Shown: one piece after another, positions 14,421-26,200 of the stretch
Numbering within the stretch: position 1 is the first letter of the stretch
Layout of the letters: each line of letters begins with the position of its first letter
DNA from: Cruorifilaria tuberocauda
Taxonomy: Eukaryota > Nematoda > Chromadorea > Rhabditida > Onchocercidae
NCBI GenBank assembly: GCA_013365365.1
Contig: JABVXU010000221.1
Coordinates: forward strand, 1-64,000
Direction: 5' to 3'
Length of the DNA: 64,000 bases
Notes under the pieces: generated by a model
The model's input: the letters and a program-made list of their open reading frames with translations, nothing else
Database searches by the model: none
What the model was told of the DNA's origin: nothing
Translations under genes and position numbers: made by a program

Positions 14421-15969
14421 ATGTTTCATAACACATTTCAAAGTGGATTACTCTCTGTACTGTACAGTATTGGGAGCAAACCATTACAAATTTGGGACAA
14501 AAAGGTTACTTTCAATTTTCATACTTCTCGATGCTAACGCTGTTTTCAAGGGATCTCAGAGACAAAGTCATTGCATGACGTTTTCAGTATTTTCTGTAAA
14601 TTAGATTGAAATAATCAAAAACATTAATTTCTGACACAATTTATTCAATTCAGGTTCGAAACGGGCATATAAAACGGATTAACGATGAAGATATACAGTC
14701 ACTAATAATCGAAATATTAGGCACGAATGTGAGGTGATATGTTTTCGGTTGACTCTTCAACATTTTTTTTAATTGCAACGTGCTTAATTTTGCCGTCAGT
14801 GAGGGAGAAGTATTTTATGTTTATCGAATTATAATTCAAAACAATTTGAAATTATAGAGTTCTCATCTTTCGCTTTATGATGACGAAATATCATAAATTA
14901 TAAACATGAGCAATCTTATTCACCGTCATTTCCAAATTAATAATGTTTTCAAAATTTTTAGTTTTATTGAAAAATTTCAGCACTACATTCATCTCATGTC
15001 CATTAGATCCTAAGAAGACATTGGGAATCAAATTGCCATATTTGGTGATGATTGTTAAGAATATGAAAAAATATTTCACATTTGAAGTGCAGGTGTGAAA
15101 CTTTATGTTAGCCCTTTTTTGTTCTAAGCGTATTGTTTTTTTTCTTGATGCAAATTTTGACTGATATGTTGCGAGAAGAAAAGAACAACGCCTAGCATCA
15201 TCCATTCGAACTAGGTATATATTTGTAGCTTTTCTCTGTTTCCATAGCACGGAGCTATCTTTCAGTGATAACAAGACGCTTCAAATGGTAACTGAATTCA
15301 TCCATTAGTTTTGTGCGATATATGTATAAATGTTTCTATACCTTTTGGTATCCGTTAATACTTTTTCTAGCTTATGAAGATTTTCACGTTTTTATCATTA
15401 TTAGTGCAAATCATCTTCACTCTATAATTTTACAGATACTGGATGATAAAGGCGTAAAGAGACGTTTTCGGGCATCTAATTTCCAATCCAATACTCGAGT
15501 CAAGCCATTCATTTGTACAATGCCTATGCGATTAGACGAAGGATGGAACCAGATTCAGTTCAATTTGGCTGATTTTACCAAACGTGCTTACGGGACAGCT
15601 TATGTTGAAACCCTTCGCATTCAGGTTCATAAAGATGATCTTAAACTTATAGCGGTTGTGTTAAATAGTTTAATTCTGTTGAACATTCTTATTGAATGAG
15701 AATGTCTATCTTTTTTCACTCGCTTCTTCGTATATTTACGAAGATATCGGTAGATTTAGATCCATGCCAATTGTCGGATTCGGCGAATTTATTTTGCGGA
15801 CCGGCTGTACTCTGAGGATGAGCTTCCTGCTGAATTTAAGCTATACTTACCAATCAAGAGTGGCACCCAAGGAGCTGGTTCTTCACCAACAAGTGATGAT
15901 GATCCAACAGTCGCAACGGCAAGTGTTTTTAATACTTTAATGTTTTTGTTTCATTTACAGCAAGCATAA
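14421..15969 (+). CDS. cfap20: Cilia- and flagella-associated protein 20 (CFAP20/BUG22)
   Basis: Five exons (14421-14504, 14654-14733, 14981-15092, 15436-15624, 15760-15969) join with GT/AG sites and correct phases. They encode about 224 residues that follow human CFAP20 nearly without gaps. Landmarks are [18 protein letters not shown] at the N-terminus, [10 protein letters not shown], the invariant [19 protein letters not shown], and [24 protein letters not shown]20 is an inner-junction protein of ciliary doublet microtubules; in nematodes that points to sensory neuron cilia. The C-terminal tail after LPIKSG is about 30 residues longer than in human and ends at TAA 15967. A 39-base alternative splice there would change only the tail. 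AATAAA occurs at 15979-15984. An acceptor-like TTTTTAG ends five bases before the ATG. DIS3 follows on the same strand after 591 bases. Confidence 0.95.
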
Positions 15970-16560
15970 CTTCCAAGAAATAAAGGAGAATTTAAGAGAT
16001 AGAAAATTCAGTCCATTATTCCTATAAGTTATACTGTATTTTTACTTTCAGAGCTGATATACATTTCAGACCTCTGAGGGTGTATCACAGCATTTTAGAA
16101 CCGTGACAGAGAGTCATTAAAAGTCTAAAATCGTAGAAAAATTATTGCAGTTATGAATTTTTCAGGATAGTCGTATATGATTGTGTCCGATCGATGTCAT
16201 GAAGATGGTTGTTTTGTTATGTTATGTCTGCTTCAAAAGTAAAAATACTATTACTCGTTGTAACATGTATATTTTGCATCAACAGTGATCTGTTTGAATT
16301 TGTGGTCTCATTGGGCATATTATCACCTGTTTAAACTATTTGTTATATAAATTAAGTTATTCTGCTTGTCTGTCTTACATTGCTCGGTTAATTTCACAAC
16401 TTAATGTTTTTACTTTGAATATATATTCAAAACACTCTTCAAGTAAATTCTCTCCATTGATATTTTGAGTGAACAGAAGTAATATTGATGAAAATATGCT
16501 GTATTTGTCTCAATTTTGAAATGAGTAGCAATTGATTACGTAATTTCATTTTGCAGCCAA
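15970..16560 (+). other. CFAP20-DIS3 spacer
   Basis: No gene seen. It carries the CFAP20 poly(A) signal near its start and a TTTTGCAG acceptor-like site at its end, four bases before the DIS3 ATG. The spacing would suit two co-oriented genes, either independent or in a loose operon. Confidence 0.5.
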
Positions 16561-19500
16561 ATGCTTGAACTTAATGTGAAGCAAAGTGGAATAAATAAGC
16601 GCGTCCTTCATGTGCTTTACAGGAAAACAAGAAGTGGTAAAATTGTCAAAGTAAGATTTGATCTTCAGAATACTGTAGCAGGAATTTCCTAGATTATCTC
16701 TCCCGAAAATGTCAGGTTCCAGTTGGTAATGATTGTATGCTGGTCAAATTAATTCTATAGTTTTGCAGCGAGTGCATGAACAATATCTAAGGAATGATAT
16801 TGGGTGTGGCCTGGAATTATGTAGAAATTGTCAGCCAGTTGAAGGTCATTCACTCACCGATTTGACTGTCCAGATTTCATCTGTGGTACCCATCAAACAC
16901 GCTGTCATTCTTGATTCTTCAGCTATAATCCGTTTCCATCATCTGTTCAATAATTTGAAGTTCACGTTAGTGCTGTACATAATGAGATATTGTTGAAGTG
17001 CTTTTTTTGATGTTTTGCAATTTCCTTCCTATCAAATGTTTTCTTTTGCTTTTTAGGAACATCATTATAACTCAAACTGTTTGGGAAGATGTGAAAAAAT
17101 CGAGCCCTCTCTCCTATAAATCAATGTATACATTGTGCTATGAGAGTCCAGGCAGGAAAATTTATGTATTCATGGATGATTTCCATTCCGAAACTCATCT
17201 GGATCGCATCACAGGTGAAAGCGAAGAAGAGAGGTGAGTAACTTTGAAATAGTTTTCTCATTTTTTGTTAATTTTTGTATAAAAGTGCTCTACTTTAGGA
17301 GTTTGTTTCATTTAGTTATGTTGCCTGTTTTTCGTGAAGTTGACTAAAACTAATTTTTAAGGTTAACTAAATCGTTGATAATATGTGCTAAGTTTTATAA
17401 AAATCATTGGAAACACTTTTCTATAATTCCGGTTATCGTATGCGGTACTGCTGTAAGCAAGGATCGGATAAAAGAACAGTTTGAAAGTGTTTTCACTTTA
17501 CAGCAATACATTGAAGGTTGAAATTTTCGTAACCAATTTTTTACTATTTTTATTGCCTAAAGTTGCTGTTTCATATATATATGAATAATTAGCATGTTTC
17601 ATGCTTAAAGCCTAAAGTTTCATCATTTTATATTATATATTAACGATAAACCCTTTGATATATCCATATATTTTTTCCTCAGGTATGGAAGATAAAGATG
17701 ATTTGTTAGATAAACTGGCTATCTACAGTGTAGAGAGCGAAGGTCGAGGGCGTATTTTATTTCCAGAGTATTTGGCTCATGATGTAATACAGAATGGGAT
17801 TCGAAATGGGAAATTTAAGAAAGCGACATTTCAGGTTTTTCTTAATTGCTTCGGTATATGCCTAAAGGGTTTTTACCTTTTACGCGACTTTTATTCAATT
17901 TATTATGCAGTCTAGAATTGCGATTTCAAATTGGAACCAGGATCATCAAGTCTCTGAGAATATATCGAAAAAATTTTTATAAAATTCCTGAAATTCCATC
18001 CTGCAGATGGTCCGGAAGTTACATATCTGCAAATTTTTCACATCAAAGTTTTGTTCATGCAAAAATATTTTGTTTTAGGTATCGCGTGAAAATTATATGG
18101 AAGCATATGTTCATGTTGATGAGGGGAATACGTGGTTTATTCAGGGACGCATCAATATGAATCGTGCTGTGAACGGTGATACCGTTGCTGTGGAACTGCT
18201 GCCAGAATCTGAGTGGACTTGCCCACAGAAAGTTATTCGAGTAAGTGTAGTTACCATTCTTTTCGTTAACTTTTATATTTCATTTTGAGGAACTCCCAGT
18301 TCAGAGAAGATTTCAGTTTTCATTGAAAATGTAATTTATAAGAATGCCGGCTTTAATTTACTTGGTGCAAATTTGTCTTATTAAGGTTTACATTTTTAAT
18401 TTTAGTTTTTTTAAGTTACGAGATGTGGAGGAAATTGAAATGAAAGATGCGGTCGACAAAGAGGACGACAAAGATGAGGAAGAAATCGAGGTGAAAAAGC
18501 CACGAATGGAGGGAAAAATTCCTTCTGCTAGAGTAGTTGGAATAGTCAAACGAAATTGGCGCCAGTACTGCGGGATGATATTGCCATCTGCTATCAAAGG
18601 TTCGTTGCGAGTGATACTATTGCTTAGTTTGCCCAAAATTTCCTTACCGAAGAATGCAATATCCATAATTTTCATAAAATCACTCCTGTATTTTTTCCCT
18701 CCATTTCCCTCCATACTTGTAAGAAGTAATTTTCAATTTGAGCATCATGTAAAACATTTTTTTTGTTTCCTAAAATGATTGAGATCCGCGCCAAAGCCAG
18801 TTGATGTCCCTCTTTTTTTTGCTTGATTGATCTTGCGAATGCTTCGAAATCTTGCGAATTCTTTTATTCATTCCTTCACCCACTTTTTTCTTTGTTTGAT
18901 CCATATACCGTTAAGTTGCTGAGTCTCATATAATATTTTCCATATGGAAGTTTCATTTAATATTCCAATACCTTAATTTATTTTGTAGACACAAGGAGAG
19001 ATTTTTTCTAATTTGCAGGATGGATAGGTCAGTCATTTAAAATAATATTATAGTAAAAGTAAAATCATTATTAACGTAGCTAAATGGATAAATATTTATA
19101 TAAAATGGATATTGTTATTTTTGAAAATTTGTTCGCAGATTCAACATATGTACTCTTTGCTGCGGCAGAACGACTTATACCTCGTATACGAATTGAAACA
19201 CGTCAGGCTGAACGTCTAAGAGGAAAACGGATCATTGTTGCAATTGATAGCTGGCCCAGAGATTCACGCTATCCAATTGGGCATTATGTAAGAAGTATTG
19301 GCATGGCAGGTGATCGAGAAACGGAGAATGAAGTATGGCTTTGAAGACAACATTGGTTTTTTAATTTTTCGCATCAAAACAAATTTGTATCTAATGTCTA
19401 CATTTCACAGTTTAATTTTACATTTTTGATTTTTCCATCCTTTTATTCACTTATTTTGCTTTTTAAGTGAATTTTTAAATGAGAGAAAGTAGGATTTACT

Positions 19501-22500
19501 TTGAAGGTGTTATTGTTGGAACACGACATACCACATGGACCATTTTCGGATGCAGTTTACTCATGTTTGCCTGAGATTCCTTGGTATGTCCCTAATGAAA
19601 GTCATCGAAAAGATCTTCGTTCATTGACAATATGTTCGGTTGATCCCCCCGGTTGTACCGATATCGATGATGCCTTTCACTGCATTCAGATTGCATCGGA
19701 TCGCTACGAAGTTATTACTTTATCATTATTTTCTTAATTCAATTTTCAGATTTATTGTAATTTCAAAATATATAATAGACATTATTTCCGGTTGGTGTTC
19801 ATATTGCGGACGTTTCACACTTTGTTAGACCAGGCACATCAATGGACACTGAAGCAGCTCATAGAGGAACGACTGTTTATCTTTGTGATAAGTGAGTTCC
19901 TTGTCTTTTCTTAACAATAATTTTTAAAATATTCTTATCATCAAATTGTACTTCTATGCGATGCATCTTTGGTATTCATATGACTGCTAGATTGAGCTTT
20001 ACTACCATTATCTTGCATAACATTATCCAAAAAGATCGAACGCTTTTGCATAGCTGATTAAGTTGTTAGTGTTTATAGTGTTTTGTATTATTTATAATTG
20101 AACATTTAGAATAAATTGCTACTTCGGGATTTTTTAAAAATGTTTTAGACGTATCGATATGTTACCGGAATTGCTTTCAAGTGATTTGTGTTCACTTCGC
20201 AAAGGCGTCGATCGTCTGTCATTTTCAGTGATTTGGACAATGACATCCGATGCTGATATTATTGATATTAAGTTTCATAAATCTCTTATACGTTCTAGTG
20301 CTGCACTTACTTATGAAGAAGCTCAGAATAAAATCGATGATCCTTCTCTGGTTAGTCTGCTCTGTATTTCATTTCCTAATGTTCAATGTGATAAAAAAGC
20401 TCAGTGTGCAACTACTAATATTAGCAGCGAGCATATGTAAGCAGCGTGCCAATTTGTTAATGATTTTTAAATTTTAGGAGAATGAAGGAGAGGTTCCAGA
20501 TTCGAGTGAGAGATTTAATAACTGCTCTTTCTTCCTCTGTGACTATTCTTTGTTTTGTCACTAAATTTTGTTACATAATACAGAAATTACAGAGTATTTG
20601 ATTGTGCTACTAGTTTAGGAACAATTCATTTGCTTGAATGTTGGATGAGATCAGTGAAAAGTTGATCATTCTTCTTTTAATAATTTTGTTTCAGTCAGAT
20701 CCTATCACTGTGGGATTGCGAACATTGTTGGCCCTGTCAAAAAAGCTAAGGGCAAAACGTCATGCTAACGGTGCTTTAACATTGGCCTCCTCAGAAATTA
20801 GATTTAGCATAGATTCTGAAACGAAAGACCCTATCAGTGTGCAGGAGAAAAGGATGTTAGCAACGAACAGCATGGTAAGGGTTGTTGTTATATGCCCTGT
20901 TAGTTTACTGAATTATTCTACCTATCTATTAATCTGGCCTAGCATAATTTTTGCCTATTTATGATATTTTTAATTCATTCAAATCTATTTTCTTTAAATA
21001 TATTTCCGTTATAGGTGGAAGAATTTATGTTGCTTGCAAACATCTCAGTCGCAGAACGCATAACGGCGGATTTTCCGGATTGTGCTTTACTTCGGCGTCA
21101 CCCAATTCCACCAGAAGAAAATTATAAGCCGGTGGTTGATGTAAGTGAAAGGTTTTTGCGTATTTTTATTCCTTCTTTTTCATCCGTTTAGATACTGATA
21201 GTGAAATTTTGAAAAAATTTACAATCGGAATTCTAAATTTAGATGGCAAGGGCGAAAGGCTTCAAAATGAACGTTGAAAGTGGAAAAGCGCTTTCGGAAA
21301 GTTTAGATAAAGCCGTAGATCCGAGTAATACAATGTTGAATACACTTTTCCGAATGTTGACTACACGTTGTATGACTCAAGCTGTATATTTTTCATCAGG
21401 TTTTCTTTCTTAAAATTTTCGCGTAATACTTTCCACTTAGATTATCGATTGTTTTTTCACACATGATATGGGCAGGAACTGTACAGTTTCGTCCAGTTAG
21501 TTCTAACATATTTCTTTTAATTCGGTAAAAAATGTCTCAGAGCTCCTCTTTCACCTTCACATTTTTTATACGTGAAGGCGAAAAAATACTGAAAAATTTT
21601 GAAATTATAGGAAAAATACTGAAATTAATATACTCCGAATTTTTGTCATTTCGTTAGCCTAATAATAATGTATATACAATTCTAGGATCTTTACCAACCG
21701 AGCAATATATTCACTTTGGACTTGCTGCTCCAATCTATACTCATTTCACATCACCAATTCGAAGATATGCAGATATTATGGTTCATCGGCTGCTTTCTGC
21801 TTCAATTTGTGCTGATTCCATTTTTCCGGAAATGTTGAAAGGTGACTTGGTCACCAAAATTGCAAACAATCTCAATTACAGGTGTGCAGCAAAGTCTGTG
21901 TGTTCTGAAATTCATTTGTTTAAAAAAATTACTAAATATATACTTGTCACAGTTAGAATAAATTCAAACAAAAAAGGTTATTGTAGTTCTTGAAATGCGT
22001 GCCTCAGCAAAATTATATATAAAATAAAAATTAGGAATGTAAAATTTGTTTTTGCCAAATTGTCTTTTTCAAATGTATAGGTTTTTCCTAATACTGGATA
22101 CTTTTTTCAGACATAAGCAAGCACAGTACGCGGGTAGGGCATCTATTTTGCTCAATACACTGTTTTACTTCAAAGATCGCACGGAACTGCATGATGGTTT
22201 CGTGATGGGAATACGGAAAAATGGCATTCAGGTGATTAGCGATGTTACTTCTTAGGTTCTGAATCTTTTAAGTTAGATGGTTTTTCTTGAATGGTATCCA
22301 TTGCATCCTAATTTATTTCAACTCTAGAAGCATATGATCAAATTTTTATGCAGGTATTTGTGCCAGCTTATGGTTTTGAATCGATCGTCGTTTTCCCGGG
22401 TGGATCAAACTATCATGTAATGGATGATTTGTTAGTGGCCGAAGGTGTACAAATAAGGAATTTCCAACGCATCACAGTAAGGCTTTCGCTGGATAAGACT

Positions 22501-22593
22501 GATGTCCAACATATTCGTCTTGATATGAAGTTAGTTTCACCGAAAATTCCTGGATTCAGTGTTGATTATATCCTTTCCGCTCCGGAAGAGTGA
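16561..22593 (+). CDS. dis-3: Exosome 3'-5' exoribonuclease DIS3/RRP44
   Basis: About 17 exons give roughly 945 residues (human 958). Order: a CR3 zinc motif C-x4-C-x2-C (Cys 43, 48, 51); a PIN domain from about 72 to 200; two cold-shock domains; an RNB domain with [10 protein letters not shown] (about 483-492); the [11 protein letters not shown] motif; and a C-terminal S1 domain. DIS3 is the processive nuclease of the RNA exosome, degrading and trimming RNA in the nucleus. The RNB acidic residues are intact. In the PIN domain D79 and E106 are present, but Thr157 and Thr184 replace the other two acids. Exons as read: 16561-16650, 16769-16965, 17057-17233, 17362-17516, 17683-17834, 18079-18240, 18416-18599, 19139-19332, 19507-19710, about 19791-19891, 20149-20350, 20695-20874, 21015-21140, 21243-21399, 21686-21881, 22111-22231, 22354-22593. 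The start of exon 10 is uncertain, and a 15-base micro-exon may lie at 20479-20493. Confidence 0.95.
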
Positions 22594-23267
22594 AGGTTTC
22601 CCATTGTTTCAATTCCCAGATAATGTGTATGTGCTATATATCCCCTTATTTTCCTCCACTTTAATATCATTTCATTTTGTTAAGTATATCATGGCCGTCC
22701 TGCATTAAGCGGTAGACAAGATTAATCTATTTTATCGCTTATCGTTTTGATATCATATTTCACTTTTGTAAAGCTTTTATTATAATTTATTTTCCAATGA
22801 AATTATCTATTATCAAAATTGTTGATAAATTTACAATATTTCATATCCTGATGTTTAGTTTTCCCCAACGTTGGAAAGCTTTCTCTGCACTAACGGACAT
22901 ACAATGGTCGATTTATACTTTAAAAAAGAATCGAAATCAAATATTATTAGTTTAAATCATCTCAACTTCAGGACTTAACGCTTGAACAAATGAGTAGCAG
23001 CGGTAAAGCAGAAATACGAAACAAAATAAATGAACAGATTAATTAGTAGGTTACTTAACAAGCTTTAATAACAAAATCAATAGCGATACAATAGAGACAT
23101 GAAAAATAAGCGAAGGAATCATTAGTACTTCTTTAATTTACAGCGCTATAGGAAAATGGAGATAACTGAGTATTTCGAAATGAAGTGTAAAGCATTTTGA
23201 TTTATGATACTGGTTTCCGCAGACTAATTCGCCGATAAAACATATACAAAACATATCAGTAAAAAAA
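22594..23267. other. Convergent 3' spacer, DIS3 / HEATR1
   Basis: About 670 bases between two stop codons on opposite strands. It must hold both 3' UTRs. I see no gene, and no clear AATAAA close to the DIS3 stop. Confidence 0.6.
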
Positions 23268-26200
23268 TTAAGTGTATCCCTCTGTGATTTCCTCTCCGAA
23301 ATTCTTTCGTAAAACACCAATTACTGCATCACATTGCATTTCAACTTTCTTATTGTCATCTGAAAATGAAAAAACAATGTGAATAAGAGGACAATGAGAG
23401 GCCGAAATATCCCACTTTCCACCACTAAAGGCTCTTATCTAAACCAAAAAAAACATACCTTCAAGAAGTTCGCTTAAGAATGGTAGCACCGATGGTAATG
23501 TCGGTGCAACTGCATCACCCATGCGTTCGAATAACCATTTCAGAACCAACAAGGTGCGGTAACGGATCTAGAATAATATATCTCTTTGATTACGAAAAAC
23601 GATATTCTGATCTTCTGAATTTTATTGAAATTTGAAAGAGTATTGACAAAGCGGTGATATACATATGCATTTCAGCAAATTAAAGCTGGGAAGTTTTGGA
23701 AATAAAATAAAATACGCAAAAGCATAGTTTTACTAATCTTTTCTTTTTCCTACTTGAGGCAGCATACTTTCTTCGCTATAAACTTACCTTCGAACTTTGA
23801 TTACGAGTTTTTAACATTATTTTATTGATCGTATCCATCAGAACTTCATTTTGGCAATTGATAATATTATAGAAGCACTCGGCTAGATGAGGCACACAAC
23901 GGAGTTCATGTTCCGGTATATCTTTATTTTCTAATTCATCGACCAAGAAATCCAATACAATTTTTGCGCGTTCCCTGAAAATTTGCGACGAAATCTAATT
24001 TAGAAGAAGTGAAAATTGCAGTTTTATGTAATGAAAAATTAAAGAAAATATGATTTTAAGCAAATCATTTACAATTCCTTAAAAATGTATTTATTGCTCG
24101 ATTTTTATTAAAAAATTTAAACAACGTATTGAAACTAACAGAGTAAAGAATGCCGAATGGCAGGCACAGTTTTTAATAAAGTCAATTGCGACGGTTAATA
24201 AATGATTCATTGAAACAGCGGCAATATTTATTGAATCTTCACCATCAAAGAACATTAATGAGTGAGAATCTGTAAATATATACGCCGATTAGAATTCCAA
24301 GGTTTTAAAACTTGAAACTTGAAACAGTAATGTTTACGAGAAAAAAAGTCACACCTGTTATGTGAGAATTGCACCGCGAAAAAATATCTGGCAAGACACC
24401 AAAAAATAGACCAAAATGTGGCAATGATATATTTTTGTATGACTCATAGAAGCTGAAAACATTGTATAAAATTGAAAATACATTGAGCGAAAACTGGAGG
24501 TATTACAGTTGTATTACACAATAATGTGGCGATATGATCATCAAATAAAAAATTCGCCAAAACCAACAAAGAAAAGATATTATTCGAAACTCCAAGTACT
24601 TTTATGAAATGATTCGAGAAATAACCAACCGATTCAAAAAACTGAATATTGTAATCGAACGATATTGAACTTCTACTTTGGCTTTAGGTGATAACGCTTC
24701 TTGCAAACGCATATGGATAGATTTGGTTATCGTCCGGAATTCATTTTCAGATAAATTATCAATAACTTCCAAAAAACTATCAATAATCATCGATTCAGCA
24801 TTATCAACAGCATCATTTTTCTGTAAAACTTTATGAATTAATTTTACAATTTAACTTCCTATTCGTATGCTGTCTGCCAAAAAATGGAAAACGATATTTA
24901 TTTGCATTTTTTTGTAATTCCAAATAACTTACCCCTAATTTCGCATTATTTGACCGCATATCAAGGGCACAGAAGTAAATATCGCACACGCGAACGACCC
25001 ATTTTAGCAATATTTCTCTATTTTTAATGTCTTTAACTGATGAAAACATTTTTAAAAGTATACTCATAGGTGCCTATAAATATAATACAACTTTACGAAC
25101 AGTTTTTGGTTCCCATGTCTAGCAATTCTTTTATCTAATTTCATGTTTTTAATTTCAATTCAAACAAATCATGCTATGTTTCTAAAAAACTTTACGAAAT
25201 CGATACTCAATGAATATAAACCTCGATAAAGAGATATTTATTAAAAGAGTTTAATTAAAGCACTACAGATGGGAAAGAATTAGCAACTAAAAAGTAAAAA
25301 TTAGATAAGACTATAAAATGAAATGAATATGTTTACGAAGTTTTACCAGCGATAGTTACTAGTTTTTATTTCAACTCAGCAGATTAGATTCCATAAACCT
25401 TTATGATAATAAAACACTATGTATTTGATAAAATAAAAACAGGAACTTGCCGGTTCAATTATTAAAATATTGCAAGCTTCAGCAAAAGCATCTAAAACAA
25501 TTCTTAGTTCCATTTTCGATAATGAACGACATATGTTGGAAATTCGTTGCCGAAAAGCTGAAAATTTGTTCGCTGACTGCAACCGTTGAGTGGCACAGTT
25601 CTGAAAAATAAACTGAGAGATGAATAATCTTTCCCCTAAAATGACTCATAAAGCAAAAATGATAAAAAGCAAATAAATAACTTTGTCTGTTATTTCGATT
25701 TTCCTAACTCTTATTTTTATTTTTTAGATCATCTTTATCCTCTTTTTCTTTGCCCTCTGCAGGCAAATTACATAAATATCATGACAAAGGACACCTTTTC
25801 TTTATTATAGGAATGACTGAGCAAAACTGACCTATCCTATATATTCGCCAATAAGACATTTACTTCTTTTATTTTTCCCTTTTTTAATTGCTAAATTAAC
25901 TATGTACAATTTTGAATAAAGATTATAGAGTGTATGTATGATTCGTTCCCAGTGAATAAATCTGCTGTCGGTTATTATACCCCAGTCGAAGAAGAAGAGT
26001 TTTTCGAGGTCCATTACTACAAATGATGCCGAAAAAATCCGCGATTCCACATTTACGAGATTTCAAACCAACTATGTTCAGTTTTGCTTATATTTCACTT
26101 TAAATTCAAATTAGGCAGCTGATTTTAAAAAACATATTCGTCACTTTTAACTGTGTGCAGAATTCTGATAGGTGCCATACTATCCTGTTTTCTATTCTCA

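Noticed and set aside
14891..15274. A 127-codon minus-strand frame
   Set aside because: It is the antisense shadow of CFAP20 exon 3, which has clear homology on the + strand.
15692..15940. An 82-codon + strand frame as a gene
   Set aside because: It overlaps CFAP20 exon 5 in the wrong frame; the correct frame gives the conserved CFAP20 C-terminus.
21540..21590. Small hairpin in a DIS3 intron
   Set aside because: An 11-base stem with a mismatch in AT-rich intron is within what chance gives.
16561..22593. Assignment of the nuclease to DIS3L instead of DIS3
   Set aside because: Despite the PIN acid losses, the RNB signature [10 protein letters not shown] and the linker segments follow DIS3 and not DIS3L, which has a different signature there.
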